Of a stretch of 64,000 nucleotides of DNA, positions 1-8,754 are shown in pieces. Location: positions 1,074,501-1,138,500 of the forward strand of contig NC_022997.1 in NCBI RefSeq assembly GCF_000503895.1. Direction: 5' to 3'. Source of the DNA: Hyphomicrobium nitrativorans NL23. GTDB lineage: Bacteria; Pseudomonadota; Alphaproteobacteria; Rhizobiales; Hyphomicrobiaceae. Under the pieces are notes generated by a model. It had not been told where the DNA came from. It saw only the letters and a list, made by a program, of their open reading frames with translations, and made no database searches. Both the position numbers and the translations under genes were made by a program. Each line of letters opens with the position of its first letter. Position 1 is the first letter of the stretch.

Positions 1-2095
1 CGACACGCTCGCCGCCTTCGATGCCGATCTCGGCCAGGTCGTCAGGATTGACGAATACGACGCGGCGCTCGCCGTAGATGCCGCGATAGCGGTCGTCGAG
101 GCCGTAGACGGTGGTATTGTACTGGTCGTGCGAGCGGAAGGTCTGCAGCACGAACAGGCCGGTTTCGCCCAATGCGCGCTGATGTTCCGTCTCGCCGGGG
201 AGGCGGTCGGACGAGAAGTTGGCGCGCTCTGTCGGCGTGTTCCAAACGCGATGATCGACGGCATTGTAGAGGCGGAAGCCGCGCGGCTTGCGGACGCGGG
301 TGTTGTAATCCTGGAAGCCTGGGATCGTGCGTGCGATCAGGTCGCGGATGCCATCGTAGTCATGCGCGAGCGCGCCCCAGTTTACGACGTCCGAACCGAC
401 GGTCGCGGCTGCGATGCCGGCAATGATGCCGACTTCCGAGCGCAGCTCCGGTGAAGCCGGTTTGTTGATGCCGCCGGAGCCGTGCACCATGCACATCGAA
501 TCTTCCACCGTAACGATCTGGGCTGCGCCCTTCGCGTTGCGGTCGATCTCGGTGCGGCCGAGGCAGGGCAGCACGTAGCTCACCTCTCCCGGCAGCAGGT
601 GCGAGTGGTTGAGCTTGGTCGCGATGTTGACGGTGAGCTTCTGATTGCGCAACGCCTTTTCGATCAGGCTGCTGTCGGGCGTTGCGCGCGCGAAGTTGCC
701 GCCGAGCCCGATGAACGCCTGGGCCGATCCGTCGAGCATGGCGCCGATGGCGGCGAGGACGTTGTGGCCGTTTCGGCGCGGCATCGAGACGCCCAATTCC
801 CTTTCGAGCGCGTCGAGGAATGCGGCCGGCGGCTTCTCGTTGATGCCGACCGTGCGGTCGCCCTGGACGTTCGAATGGCCGCGAACCGGACAGAGGCCCG
901 TGCCGGGGCGGCCGACGTTGCCGCGCAGGAACATCAGGTTCGAGATCTCGCGGATCGTCGCGACGGAGTGGCGGTGCTGCGTCACGCCCATGGCCCAGGT
1001 GCAGATCGTGCGGTCGGATTCGACGTAGATCTGCGCGAGGTGTTCGAGCGCGACGCGTGCGAGGCCCGATTGATGCTCGATCTCGTCCCAGCTCGTTGCA
1101 TCCACGGTGGCGCGATAGGCGGAGAAGGCGGACGTGTGCTGACGCAGGAAGCCGTGATCGAGGACGGAGGGCCGACCTTCGGCAAGAGCGGTGTCGTCGG
1201 CTGCGAAGACGGCTTTGGCGATGCCGCGCACGGCCGCCATGTCTCCGCCGACCCGCACCTGATAATACTCGTTTGCGATCGGCTTCGAGCCGCCGGTCAG
1301 CATTTCGAGCTTGTCCTGCGGATCGGAGAAGCGTTCGAGACCCTTCTCGCGGACCGGATTGAAGACGGCCACGCGGGCGCCTCGCATCGCCGCGCGGCGC
1401 AGGTCGCCCAGCATGCGCGGATGGTTCGTGCCAGGGTTCTGGCCGATGACGAAGATCGCGTCGGCCTTCTCGAAGTCTTCGAGCGTGACGGTGCCTTTGC
1501 CGATGCCGACGGCCTGTTCGAGGGCAATGCCGCTCGCCTCATGGCACATGTTCGAGCAGTCGGGAAAATTGTTGGTTCCGTAGAGCCTGACAAAGAGCTG
1601 GTAGAGATAGGCGGCCTCGTTCGACGCGCGGCCGGAGGTGTAGAACTCGGCGCGGTGCGGGCTGTCGAGGCCCTTCAGAATGCCGCCGATCTCCGTGAAG
1701 GCGTGCTCCCAGCTCACCGGGAGATAGGTGTCGCTCGCCGCGTCATAGCGCAGGGGATGCGTGAGGCGGCCTTGGCGCTCAAGCTCGTAGTCGGTCCATG
1801 TGCGCAATTCGCTTACAGTATGGCGCGCGAAGAAGCTCGGCCCGACGCGCTTGTCGGTGGCTTCCCAGGCGACGGCCTTGACGCCGTTTTCGCAGAATTC
1901 GAACGACGAGCCGTGCTCGGGGTCGCCCCATGCACAGCCTGGGCAATCGAAGCCATCCGGCTGGTTGGCCTTCAGCATCGTCGCCGCGCCCGACAGCGGC
2001 GCGCCGCTGGCCAGCAGCTTCTTTCCGCAGCTTTTCAGTGCGCCCCAGCCGCCAGCCGCCTTCGACTTCTTTCCAATGAATTCGGGCTTACCCAT
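1..2095 (-). CDS. FdhF/YdeP-family molybdopterin oxidoreductase (C-terminus cut by window edge)
   Basis: The gene reads from an ATG at 2095 down to base 1 without a stop, so about 698 codons are visible and the C-terminus is missing. The family is usually somewhat over 750 residues, so perhaps 60-70 residues lie outside. The N-terminus has the family's cysteine motif CPGCAW (C51, C54) followed by FEFCENG (C68), expected to bind an iron-sulfur cluster. Further in come typical molybdopterin-oxidoreductase stretches such as CNMCHEASG, FVIGQNPGTNHPR and FLRGNVGRPGTGLCPVRGHSN. The family resembles formate dehydrogenase H. E. coli YdeP is linked to acid resistance, but the substrate is not established, so I do not claim formate dehydrogenase activity. 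It lies downstream of the cyo/SURF1 genes in the same direction after a 130-base gap that holds a small hairpin (2135-2156), so co-transcription is possible but not shown. Confidence 0.9.
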   Translation of the reverse strand, partial: MGKPEFIGKKSKAAGGWGALKSCGKKLLASGAPLSGAATMLKANQPDGFDCPGCAWGDPEHGSSFEFCENGVKAVAWEATDKRVGPSFFARHTVSELRTWTDYELERQGRLTHPLRYDAASDTYLPVSWEHAFTEIGGILKGLDSPHRAEFYTSGRASNEAAYLYQLFVRLYGTNNFPDCSNMCHEASGIALEQAVGIGKGTVTLEDFEKADAIFVIGQNPGTNHPRMLGDLRRAAMRGARVAVFNPVREKGLERFSDPQDKLEMLTGGSKPIANEYYQVRVGGDMAAVRGIAKAVFAADDTALAEGRPSVLDHGFLRQHTSAFSAYRATVDATSWDEIEHQSGLARVALEHLAQIYVESDRTICTWAMGVTQHRHSVATIREISNLMFLRGNVGRPGTGLCPVRGHSNVQGDRTVGINEKPPAAFLDALERELGVSMPRRNGHNVLAAIGAMLDGSAQAFIGLGGNFARATPDSSLIEKALRNQKLTVNIATKLNHSHLLPGEVSYVLPCLGRTEIDRNAKGAAQIVTVEDSMCMVHGSGGINKPASPELRSEVGIIAGIAAATVGSDVVNWGALAHDYDGIRDLIARTIPGFQDYNTRVRKPRGFRLYNAVDHRVWNTPTERANFSSDRLPGETEHQRALGETGLFVLQTFRSHDQYNTTVYGLDDRYRGIYGERRVVFVNPDDLAEIGIEGGERV

Positions 2096-2225
2096 GCGTC
2101 GCGCTCACTCCGATGCCGAGACGCAATGTGCATCTGCGAAATCGGGTTTTTTCGCAACGCACGCAGGGCGATGGCTGTCATGCGAAAACAGCAGATCTCG
2201 CGGAAGGGCGAGGGAGGCTCGTGCC

Positions 2226-3011
2226 CTATTGGGCGGAGGCGAGGGGATAGGTGTGTGCACCTGCCGAGACGCGGCGTTTGTGGCGGCGCCAGTCGTGGAC
2301 GACGTATCCGCCGCCCGCGAGGGCCATCAGCGCCAAGGTGAACCAAGTCACCGCGTAGACGAGGTGGTTGTTCGAGAAGGCGACCTTGGTGAGCCCGCCG
2401 ACGGGCCAGCCGCCCGGATTGGGCGTCGCGTCCGCATCGACGAAGTACGGCGCCGCCTCGGTGAGCCCGCGGGCGGATGCGATGGCGGCTACGTCGCGGG
2501 AATGCCAGCGGTCGGCCGTCGGATCGTTGGCGCGCAGGAAGGCGCCGTCCGGTTCGGTCCTGCGGATGAGGCCGGTTACGGTCGTCTCGCCTGCGATCTG
2601 ACCTTCTCGACGCGTCTCAGGATCGCGACGGTCCGGCGAGACGAACCCGCGGTTGACGAGCACCGTGAAGCCCTGGGCGGTTTGCAGCGGTGTCAGCACC
2701 CAGTGGCCCGCGCCGAGATCGGTGACGGCCTGCACGCGCGTCTCCTTGTCATGCAGGAAGCGGCCGGTGAGGCGGACCTTGAGGTATTCACTCGCGGCAG
2801 GCGTCATGCCGCTCCACGCCTCAGGTCCCGGTGCGGTCACGGCATCCGCGCCGAGCCGTTGCTCCACTCGCTCGATCAGATCCAGCTTCCAGAACAAGCG
2901 CTGGACTTGCCACACGCCGAGAGCCGCCAGGAGCGCGGCACTCAAGGCCGCGGCCAGCGCGATCAGAACGACCGCGGTCGTCGAGCGCGTCTGGCCGGGG
3001 GCACGCGTCAT
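2226..3011 (-). CDS. SURF1 family cytochrome oxidase biogenesis protein
   Basis: A 261-residue protein with one membrane segment near the N-terminus (about residues 12-33) and a second near the C-terminus, the usual two-helix SURF1 layout around a periplasmic loop. The motif LGVWQVQRLFWKLDLI just after the first helix is typical of SURF1. The family helps insert heme into subunit I of heme-copper oxidases. The start is set at the ATG at 3011 because it overlaps the cyoD stop as ATGA; the longer reading frame upstream only shadows cyoD. Its place as last gene of the cyo operon is common in alphaproteobacteria and suggests it serves this quinol oxidase. Confidence 0.9.
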   Translation of the reverse strand: MTRAPGQTRSTTAVVLIALAAALSAALLAALGVWQVQRLFWKLDLIERVEQRLGADAVTAPGPEAWSGMTPAASEYLKVRLTGRFLHDKETRVQAVTDLGAGHWVLTPLQTAQGFTVLVNRGFVSPDRRDPETRREGQIAGETTVTGLIRRTEPDGAFLRANDPTADRWHSRDVAAIASARGLTEAAPYFVDADATPNPGGWPVGGLTKVAFSNNHLVYAVTWFTLALMALAGGGYVVHDWRRHKRRVSAGAHTYPLASAQ

Positions 3012-3409
3012 GGCAGTTGCTGCATCTTCTGCATGTCGTGGAACGGCATGGTGTTCGTGTTGAGGTGGTGCATGACCCACAGCGAACCGGCCAGTGCGAT
3101 CACGATGATGATGAGCGTGAAGATCAGGGCCATGAAGCTCCAACCCTCCTCTGCGCTGGACGTCATGTGCAGGAAGTAGACGATATGCACGACGATCTGC
3201 ACCATGGCGAAGGCCATGATGACGAAGGCCGTGAGCTGCTTGCTCTCAAGCACGTCGCCCATCACCAGCCAGAACGGGATGGCGGTGAGGATCACCGACA
3301 GCACGAACCCGATCAGGTAATCGCGCATGGAGATGTGCAGATGGCTGGTCACGCTATGGTCGCCGTGGCCGGTGTCGGCTGTATGAGCCGGGGACTTTTG
3401 CGCGCTCAT
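3008..3409 (-). CDS. cyoD: Cytochrome bo3 ubiquinol oxidase subunit IV
   Basis: A 133-residue protein with three predicted membrane helices, matching the small subunit IV of bo-type quinol oxidases. Helix 1 follows the segment SMRDYLIGFVLSVILTAIPF and helix 2 contains MVQIVVHIVYFLHM, both typical of CyoD. The N-terminal 35 residues are histidine-rich (TADTGHGDH) and hydrophilic. The subunit is thought to help assemble the CuB/heme centre in subunit I. The ATG at 3409 overlaps the cyoC stop (ATGA) and the stop overlaps the SURF1 start in the same way, so the three genes are very probably translationally coupled. Confidence 0.95.
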   Translation of the reverse strand: MSAQKSPAHTADTGHGDHSVTSHLHISMRDYLIGFVLSVILTAIPFWLVMGDVLESKQLTAFVIMAFAMVQIVVHIVYFLHMTSSAEEGWSFMALIFTLIIIVIALAGSLWVMHHLNTNTMPFHDMQKMQQLP

Positions 3410-4038
3410 CTCAGAACTCCCAGGAGATAGACGAACGTGAACACGCCGATCCAGATCACGTCGAGGAAATGCCAGAACATGCTGAGGCACATCAGGCGGC
3501 GCTTGTTCGCTTCGATCAGGCCGAAGCGGTTCACCTGAACCATCAGCGTGACGAGCCACAGGATGCCGAACGCGACGTGCAGACCGTGCGTTCCGACGAG
3601 CGTGAAGAACGACGAGAGGAACGCGCTGCGCTGGGGCGTCGCGCCCAGATGGATGAGGTGGGCGAACTCGTAAAGCTCGATGGCGAGAAACGCGAGGCCG
3701 AAAAGACCTGTCACGCCAAGCCAGATCAGCGTGCCGCGCACGTTGGCTTTCAGCATGGCCAGCATCGCGAACCCGAAGGTGAGCGAGGAAAAGAGCAGCA
3801 TGGCCGTGTTGACCGCCACGAGCTCAAGGTCGAACAGATCCTTCGGCGCAGGCCCTGCGGCATAGCTGGCGCCGAGAACGCCGTAGATCGCGAAGAGCAC
3901 CGCGAAGATGAGGCAGTCGCTCATCAGGTAGATCCAGAAGCCGAGCATGGTGCTCGACCCCTCGGGATGGGCGTGCTCGTCCTTGAGATAGAAGACGGGG
4001 GCGTCGCCGGTGGCGGCGGTTGCGTTGGCGGTCGTCAT
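3406..4038 (-). CDS. cyoC: Cytochrome bo3 ubiquinol oxidase subunit III
   Basis: A 210-residue, five-helix protein of the cytochrome oxidase subunit III family. The motifs [18 protein letters not shown] at the first helix and [15 protein letters not shown] further on are diagnostic, as is the C-terminal [17 protein letters not shown]. The start at 4038 gives the N-terminus [12 protein letters not shown] and overlaps the cyoB stop as ATGA. It is an integral subunit of the quinol oxidase and contacts subunit I; it carries no redox centre. Gene order cyoA-B-C-D on the minus strand is the canonical one. Confidence 0.96.
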   Translation of the reverse strand: MTTANATAATGDAPVFYLKDEHAHPEGSSTMLGFWIYLMSDCLIFAVLFAIYGVLGASYAAGPAPKDLFDLELVAVNTAMLLFSSLTFGFAMLAMLKANVRGTLIWLGVTGLFGLAFLAIELYEFAHLIHLGATPQRSAFLSSFFTLVGTHGLHVAFGILWLVTLMVQVNRFGLIEANKRRLMCLSMFWHFLDVIWIGVFTFVYLLGVLR

Positions 4039-6047
4039 GCGCTTGCTCCGTTCGCCGCGAGAAGCTTCGTCCGCTCCGATTCGGTCTCGACGACCTCGTC
4101 CTTCGGAATGTGGAAGCCGTGGTCGTAGCTGAAGGTGTGCGCGATGGCGACGACGATGATGGCCGCGAAGCACACCGCGGCGAGCCACCACATGTACCAG
4201 ATGAGACCGAACGACAGCGCCACGCTGAGGCCCGCGAGGACGACACCCGTGCCGGTGTTGCTCGGCATATGGATCGGCCTAAAGCCTTCGAGCGGGCGGG
4301 TGTAGCCGCGCTTCTTCATGTCCCACCAGGCGTCGTTGTCGTGCACGACGGGCGTGAACGCGAAGTTATAGGCCGGCGGTGGGGAGGACGTGGCCCATTC
4401 CAGCGTGCGCCCGTTCCATGGATCGCCGGTCGTGTCGCGGAGTTCGTCGCGCCGCATGATGCTGACGGCGATCTGGATGATGAAGGCCACGATGCCGACG
4501 AGGATCAGGACCGCGCCGAATGCGGCGATGACGAACCAGATCTGCAGCGACGGATCGTCGAACACGCGTAGACGCCGCGTCACGCCCATCAGGCCCAGCA
4601 CGTAAAGCGGCATGAAGGCGAAGAAGAAGCCGAGCACCCAGCCCCAGAACGAAACCTTGCCCCAGAACGGATCGAGCTTGAAGCCGAACGCCTTCGGGAA
4701 CCAGTAGATCATGCCGGCGAAGAGGCCGTACACGACGCCGCCGATGATGACGTTGTGGAAGTGCGCCACGAGGAACAGCGAGTTGTGGAGCACGAAGTCG
4801 GCCGGCGGGACGGCGAGGAGGACGCCCGTCATGCCGCCGATGACGAAGGTGAGCATGAAGGCGATGGTCCACATCATCGGCAGCTCGAAGCGGATGCGGC
4901 CGCGGTACATCGTGAACAGCCAGTTGAAGACCTTGGCGCCCGTGGGGATCGAGATGATCATCGTCGTGATGCCGAAGAACGAGTTCACGCTCGCGCCCGA
5001 CCCCATCGTGAAGAAGTGATGCAGCCACACGAGATAAGAGAGGATCGTGATCACGACGGTCGCGTAGACCATCGAGGTGTAGCCGAACAGCCGCTTGCCC
5101 GAGAACGTGGCTGCGATCTCCGAGAAGATGCCGAACACGGGCAATATCAGGATGTAGACCTCCGGGTGACCCCAGATCCAGATGAGGTTCACGTACATCA
5201 TCGGATTGCCGCCGAGATCGCTCGTGAAGAAGTTGGTTCCCACGTAGCGGTCGAGCGAGAGCAACACGAGCGTTGCGGTCAGAATCGGGAAGGTCGCGAC
5301 GATCAGCACGTTGGTGCAGAGCGACGTCCAGACGAACACCGGCATCTTCATCATGGTCATGCCGGGCGCACGCATCTTCACGATGGTGCAGATGAGGTTG
5401 ATGCCTGAGAGCGTCGTGCCGACGCCTGCGACTTGCAACGACCATATGTAGTAGTCCACGCCGACGCCTGGACTGTATTCCGCACCCGATAACGGTGGAT
5501 AGGCGAGCCAGCCCGTGCGTGCGAATTCGCCGACGAACAGCGACATCATCATCAGCACGGCGCCACCGGCCGTCATCCAGAAGCTCAAGTTGTTGAGGAA
5601 CGGGAAGGAGACGTCGCGCGCGCCGATCTGTAGCGGCACGATGTAGTTCATGAGGCCTGTGACCAGCGGCATCGCCACGAAAAAGATCATGATCACGCCG
5701 TGAGCGGTGAAGATCTGATCGTAGTGGTGCGCGTTGAGGTAGCCCTCCGATCCGCCGAAGGCCATGGCCTGCTGGATGCGCATCATGATGGCGTCGGCGA
5801 AGCCGCGCAGCAGCATCACGATGCCCAGGATCATGTACATGATGCCGATGCGCTTGTGATCGACGGTGGTGAACCACTCCTTCCAGAGATAGCCCCACAG
5901 GCGATAGCGCGTGACGCCGGCCGCGACCGCGACGCCGACGAGTGCCACCACGCCGAACGTTGCAACGAGGATCGGCTCATGGATCGGGATCGCGTCCCAA
6001 GTGAGCCGCCCGAAGATCAGCTTCGTCAGGTCAATATTGTCGAACAT
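4035..6047 (-). CDS. cyoB: Cytochrome bo3 ubiquinol oxidase subunit I
   Basis: The 670-residue catalytic subunit of a heme-copper quinol oxidase, close to the E. coli length (663). The motif [18 protein letters not shown] holds the CuB-ligating histidine and the tyrosine of the active site. [11 protein letters not shown] gives the two further CuB histidines, and [19 protein letters not shown] the histidines that bind the high-spin and low-spin hemes. It oxidises ubiquinol, reduces oxygen to water and pumps protons across the inner membrane. It starts with an ATG at 6047, nine bases after the cyoA stop. No cyoE (heme O synthase) lies in this cluster, so heme o, if used, must be supplied from another locus. 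Confidence 0.97.
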   Translation of the reverse strand: MFDNIDLTKLIFGRLTWDAIPIHEPILVATFGVVALVGVAVAAGVTRYRLWGYLWKEWFTTVDHKRIGIMYMILGIVMLLRGFADAIMMRIQQAMAFGGSEGYLNAHHYDQIFTAHGVIMIFFVAMPLVTGLMNYIVPLQIGARDVSFPFLNNLSFWMTAGGAVLMMMSLFVGEFARTGWLAYPPLSGAEYSPGVGVDYYIWSLQVAGVGTTLSGINLICTIVKMRAPGMTMMKMPVFVWTSLCTNVLIVATFPILTATLVLLSLDRYVGTNFFTSDLGGNPMMYVNLIWIWGHPEVYILILPVFGIFSEIAATFSGKRLFGYTSMVYATVVITILSYLVWLHHFFTMGSGASVNSFFGITTMIISIPTGAKVFNWLFTMYRGRIRFELPMMWTIAFMLTFVIGGMTGVLLAVPPADFVLHNSLFLVAHFHNVIIGGVVYGLFAGMIYWFPKAFGFKLDPFWGKVSFWGWVLGFFFAFMPLYVLGLMGVTRRLRVFDDPSLQIWFVIAAFGAVLILVGIVAFIIQIAVSIMRRDELRDTTGDPWNGRTLEWATSSPPPAYNFAFTPVVHDNDAWWDMKKRGYTRPLEGFRPIHMPSNTGTGVVLAGLSVALSFGLIWYMWWLAAVCFAAIIVVAIAHTFSYDHGFHIPKDEVVETESERTKLLAANGASA

Positions 6048-6056
6048 GCGTTGATC

Positions 6057-7229
6057 TCAGGTTCCGGAAAGTGCGCGCGACAGCAGGCTTGCGTCGAGCT
6101 TGGGAGGTGCGAGCGAGACGAGCGGCGGACGCGGCAACCCGGCACCGAGCAGAGGTGTGCGGTCGCGCGGGCGCGCGACGGGTTGCGAGAGCTCAGCCGC
6201 CGCCACGGCTTCCTCGGTGGTGCAGATGCCCGTGACCGTCGTCGACTTGGGCCCGAAGAACGCGCTGCGAGCGGCGGGCCGCTTGCCGTCTGCCGGCTGT
6301 AGCAGGGCGATGCCCGCCAGTCCCAGACCGCCGCGGGCGTCGATGGCCATCATCTCGTCCATGCACATCTTGCCGGGCTCGGCACAGCGGTCGCGGATCA
6401 GGCGGAAAAGTTGCGGTTCGAATGATGCGTAAAAGCGCACCGGCTCGTTTTCGCTGGGTTTGGCGAGTTCGAGATAGGTGGTGCGGTCGAGGGCGCCGCC
6501 CTCCGCTTTGACCTTTTCGACCCAAGTGTCGAAGCCTTCGTCGTCCACGCCGTGAAAAGCAAAACGCATCCCCGAGAAGCCGTCGCCGCTGTAGTTTGCC
6601 GAGAATCCGTCGAACGTGCCTGGCTTGTTGATCACGCCGTGCAGTGTCGTTTCCATGCCGGGCATCGCATAGATCATGCCGGCCAGCGCCGGGACGTAGA
6701 AGGCGTTCATCACGGATGTGGCGGTCAGCCGGAAGCGGATCGGCCGGTCCACGGGGGCGGCCATTTCGTTCACGGTCGCGATGCCGTGCTCAGGATAGAT
6801 GAACAGCCACTTCCAATCGAGAGCCGCCACCTCGACCTCAAGCGGTTTCACCTCGGCCGCCACCGGCCGGTCCGCTGCTACGCGGTCGAGCGGGCGGTAT
6901 GGATCGAGCAGGTGCGTCCACATCCAGGTGATGGCGCCGAGGCAGATGATGATCAGCAGCGGCGCGGCCCAGATGACCAGCTCCAAGTAGGTGGAATGAT
7001 TCCAATCTGGGTCGTAGTCCGCCGGATTGTTCGCTTCGCGATATTTCCACGCGAAGAAGACGGTCAACGCCATCACCGGCACGATGATGAGAAGCATGAG
7101 AATGGTGGAGATCACGACGAGGTCGCGCTGCTGAAGCGCGATATCGCCAGAGGGATTGAGCACAACCAGGTCGCAGCCTCCCAACAGGAGGGCGAACGGT
7201 ATCAAGACGAACAATCTAATGAGGCTCAT
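6057..7229 (-). CDS. cyoA: Cytochrome bo3 ubiquinol oxidase subunit II (lipoprotein)
   Basis: A 390-residue subunit II. It opens with a lipoprotein signal peptide ending in LLLGGC (Cys19), then two membrane helices (about residues 38-65 and 87-108) and a periplasmic cupredoxin-like domain. The domain includes SVMNAFYVPALAGMIYAMPG and GTFDGFSANYSGDGFSGM. The CuA cysteine pair of cytochrome c oxidases is absent, which fits a quinol-oxidising enzyme. The protein is longer than E. coli CyoA (315): roughly 75 extra C-terminal residues, starting about residue 315, are rich in Ala, Pro and Arg and match no domain I know. As first gene of the operon it faces the divergent MFS gene across about 160 bases, where the operon promoter should lie. 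Confidence 0.95.
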   Translation of the reverse strand: MSLIRLFVLIPFALLLGGCDLVVLNPSGDIALQQRDLVVISTILMLLIIVPVMALTVFFAWKYREANNPADYDPDWNHSTYLELVIWAAPLLIIICLGAITWMWTHLLDPYRPLDRVAADRPVAAEVKPLEVEVAALDWKWLFIYPEHGIATVNEMAAPVDRPIRFRLTATSVMNAFYVPALAGMIYAMPGMETTLHGVINKPGTFDGFSANYSGDGFSGMRFAFHGVDDEGFDTWVEKVKAEGGALDRTTYLELAKPSENEPVRFYASFEPQLFRLIRDRCAEPGKMCMDEMMAIDARGGLGLAGIALLQPADGKRPAARSAFFGPKSTTVTGICTTEEAVAAAELSQPVARPRDRTPLLGAGLPRPPLVSLAPPKLDASLLSRALSGT

Positions 7230-7392
7230 GACGTGCGGTCCGGATGTTCACGCGGCTTGGTGTGCAGCGCTACCCCTTGGCGCGCGAACATCACATTGGA
7301 CAATTTGCCCACTCCCGCGATTGGCCGCGCACGCATACGACGGCGGTCATGCGCGTCCGTTGGATCCGAGACGCGAGCGAACCCTCATCTGG

Positions 7393-8730
7393 ATGGCGAT
7401 CATGGCTCAATCTTCGGCGTCGATGGCAGCACATGGCGGGGTCGGGCCCGAGGCGCGTCATAGCGAAGTCGCCCCCGGCGAGATCGCGGTCGGTGTGTTC
7501 ATCGGTCGCACGTCCGAGTACTTCGACTTCTTCGTGTATGCGATCGCGTCGGTCATCGTGTTTCCGAAGCTGCTGTTTCCGCATGTCGATGCACTGACCG
7601 GGACGCTCTACTCGTTTGCCATATTTGCGCTGGCCTTCATCGCCCGCCCGTTCGGCACAGCGATCTTCATGGCGGTGGATCGGGCCTACGGCAAAGGCGT
7701 TAAGATGACGATCTCGCTGTTCATGCTCGGCACGGCGACCGTCGCCATCGCGTTCCTGCCCGGTTACGAGAGCATCGGTGCGATCGCGATCTGGCTTCTG
7801 GCCATTGCGCGGATCAGTCAGGGCATTGCACTCGGCGGCACATGGGACGGGCTCGCGTCTCTCCTGATCCTCAATGCGCCGGAGAAGAAGCAGGGCTGGT
7901 ATGCGATGATCCCTCAGCTCGGCGCGCCTGCCGGTCTCATCGTCGCGAGCGCGCTGTTCGCCTTCTTCGTCGGCAATCTTTCGAGCCAGGATTTCTTCGA
8001 CTGGGGTTGGCGCTATCCGTTCTTCGTCGCGTTCGCCATCAACGTCGTGGCGCTCTTTGCGCGCCTTAGAATCGTTTCAACGTCGGAATACTCGGAGCTG
8101 TTCGAGAACCGCGAGCTTCAGCCCGCTCGCGTGCGCGATACGCTGAGGGCGGAGGGTGGCCACGTGCTCGCGGGAGCGTTCGCGCCGCTCGCAAGCTTCG
8201 CTCTCTTCCATATGGTGACGGTGTTCCCACTGTCGTGGGTGTACCTCTTTACCAGCGAGGCGATTGCGCGCTTTCTGATCATCCAGACCATCGCCGGTTT
8301 CTTCGGCCTGGCCGCAATCTTTGCATCCGGCATGATCGCAGACCGGATCGGCCGTCGCTCGCTGTTGATGGGGACGGCGCTTGCCATTGCCGCATTCAGC
8401 GGGTTCGCGCCGCAGCTGCTCGACGCGGGACCCGTGGGCGAGTCGGCGTTTATGATCCTCGGTTTCATCCTCCTGGGGCTTTCGTTCGGACAGTCCTCGG
8501 GCGTTGTTGCGCACGGCTTCTCGAAAGCCTACCGCTACACCGGCTCTGCGATCACGACCGATCTCGCGTGGCTGTTCGGCGCGGGGTTCGCTCCCCTCGT
8601 GGCGCTTATGCTGTCTTCGAACTTCGGTTTGATGTCGGCTGGCGCCTATCTGCTGTCGGGTGCCGTCTGCACGGTGATCGCGCTTTGGCTCAGCGAGCGG
8701 ATCGGAGCGACGAAGGCTGACGAGACGTAG
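7393..8730 (+). CDS. MFS transporter, metabolite:H+ symporter-like
   Basis: About 445 residues and roughly twelve membrane helices. The first helix region GVFIGRTSEYFDFFVYAIAS resembles the MHS (metabolite:H+ symporter) branch of MFS, where an acidic residue and FDFF(V)Y are typical. A second-half loop holds the repeated MFS motif GMIADRIGRRSLLMG. I cannot tell the substrate. The start is uncertain: ATG 7393 and ATG 7402 are both possible and neither has a strong ribosome site; longer in-frame starts would add about 80 non-membrane residues that look like intergenic sequence. It is divergent from cyoA and convergent with opgD, 24 bases away. Confidence 0.85.
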   Translation: MAIMAQSSASMAAHGGVGPEARHSEVAPGEIAVGVFIGRTSEYFDFFVYAIASVIVFPKLLFPHVDALTGTLYSFAIFALAFIARPFGTAIFMAVDRAYGKGVKMTISLFMLGTATVAIAFLPGYESIGAIAIWLLAIARISQGIALGGTWDGLASLLILNAPEKKQGWYAMIPQLGAPAGLIVASALFAFFVGNLSSQDFFDWGWRYPFFVAFAINVVALFARLRIVSTSEYSELFENRELQPARVRDTLRAEGGHVLAGAFAPLASFALFHMVTVFPLSWVYLFTSEAIARFLIIQTIAGFFGLAAIFASGMIADRIGRRSLLMGTALAIAAFSGFAPQLLDAGPVGESAFMILGFILLGLSFGQSSGVVAHGFSKAYRYTGSAITTDLAWLFGAGFAPLVALMLSSNFGLMSAGAYLLSGAVCTVIALWLSERIGATKADET

Positions 8731-8754
8731 GCCAGAGGGGAAATCTCTCCGGCG

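Noticed and set aside
482-2341. 619-codon plus-strand frame
   Set aside because: It is antisense to the FdhF/YdeP gene, which has the cysteine and cofactor motifs; this frame has none.
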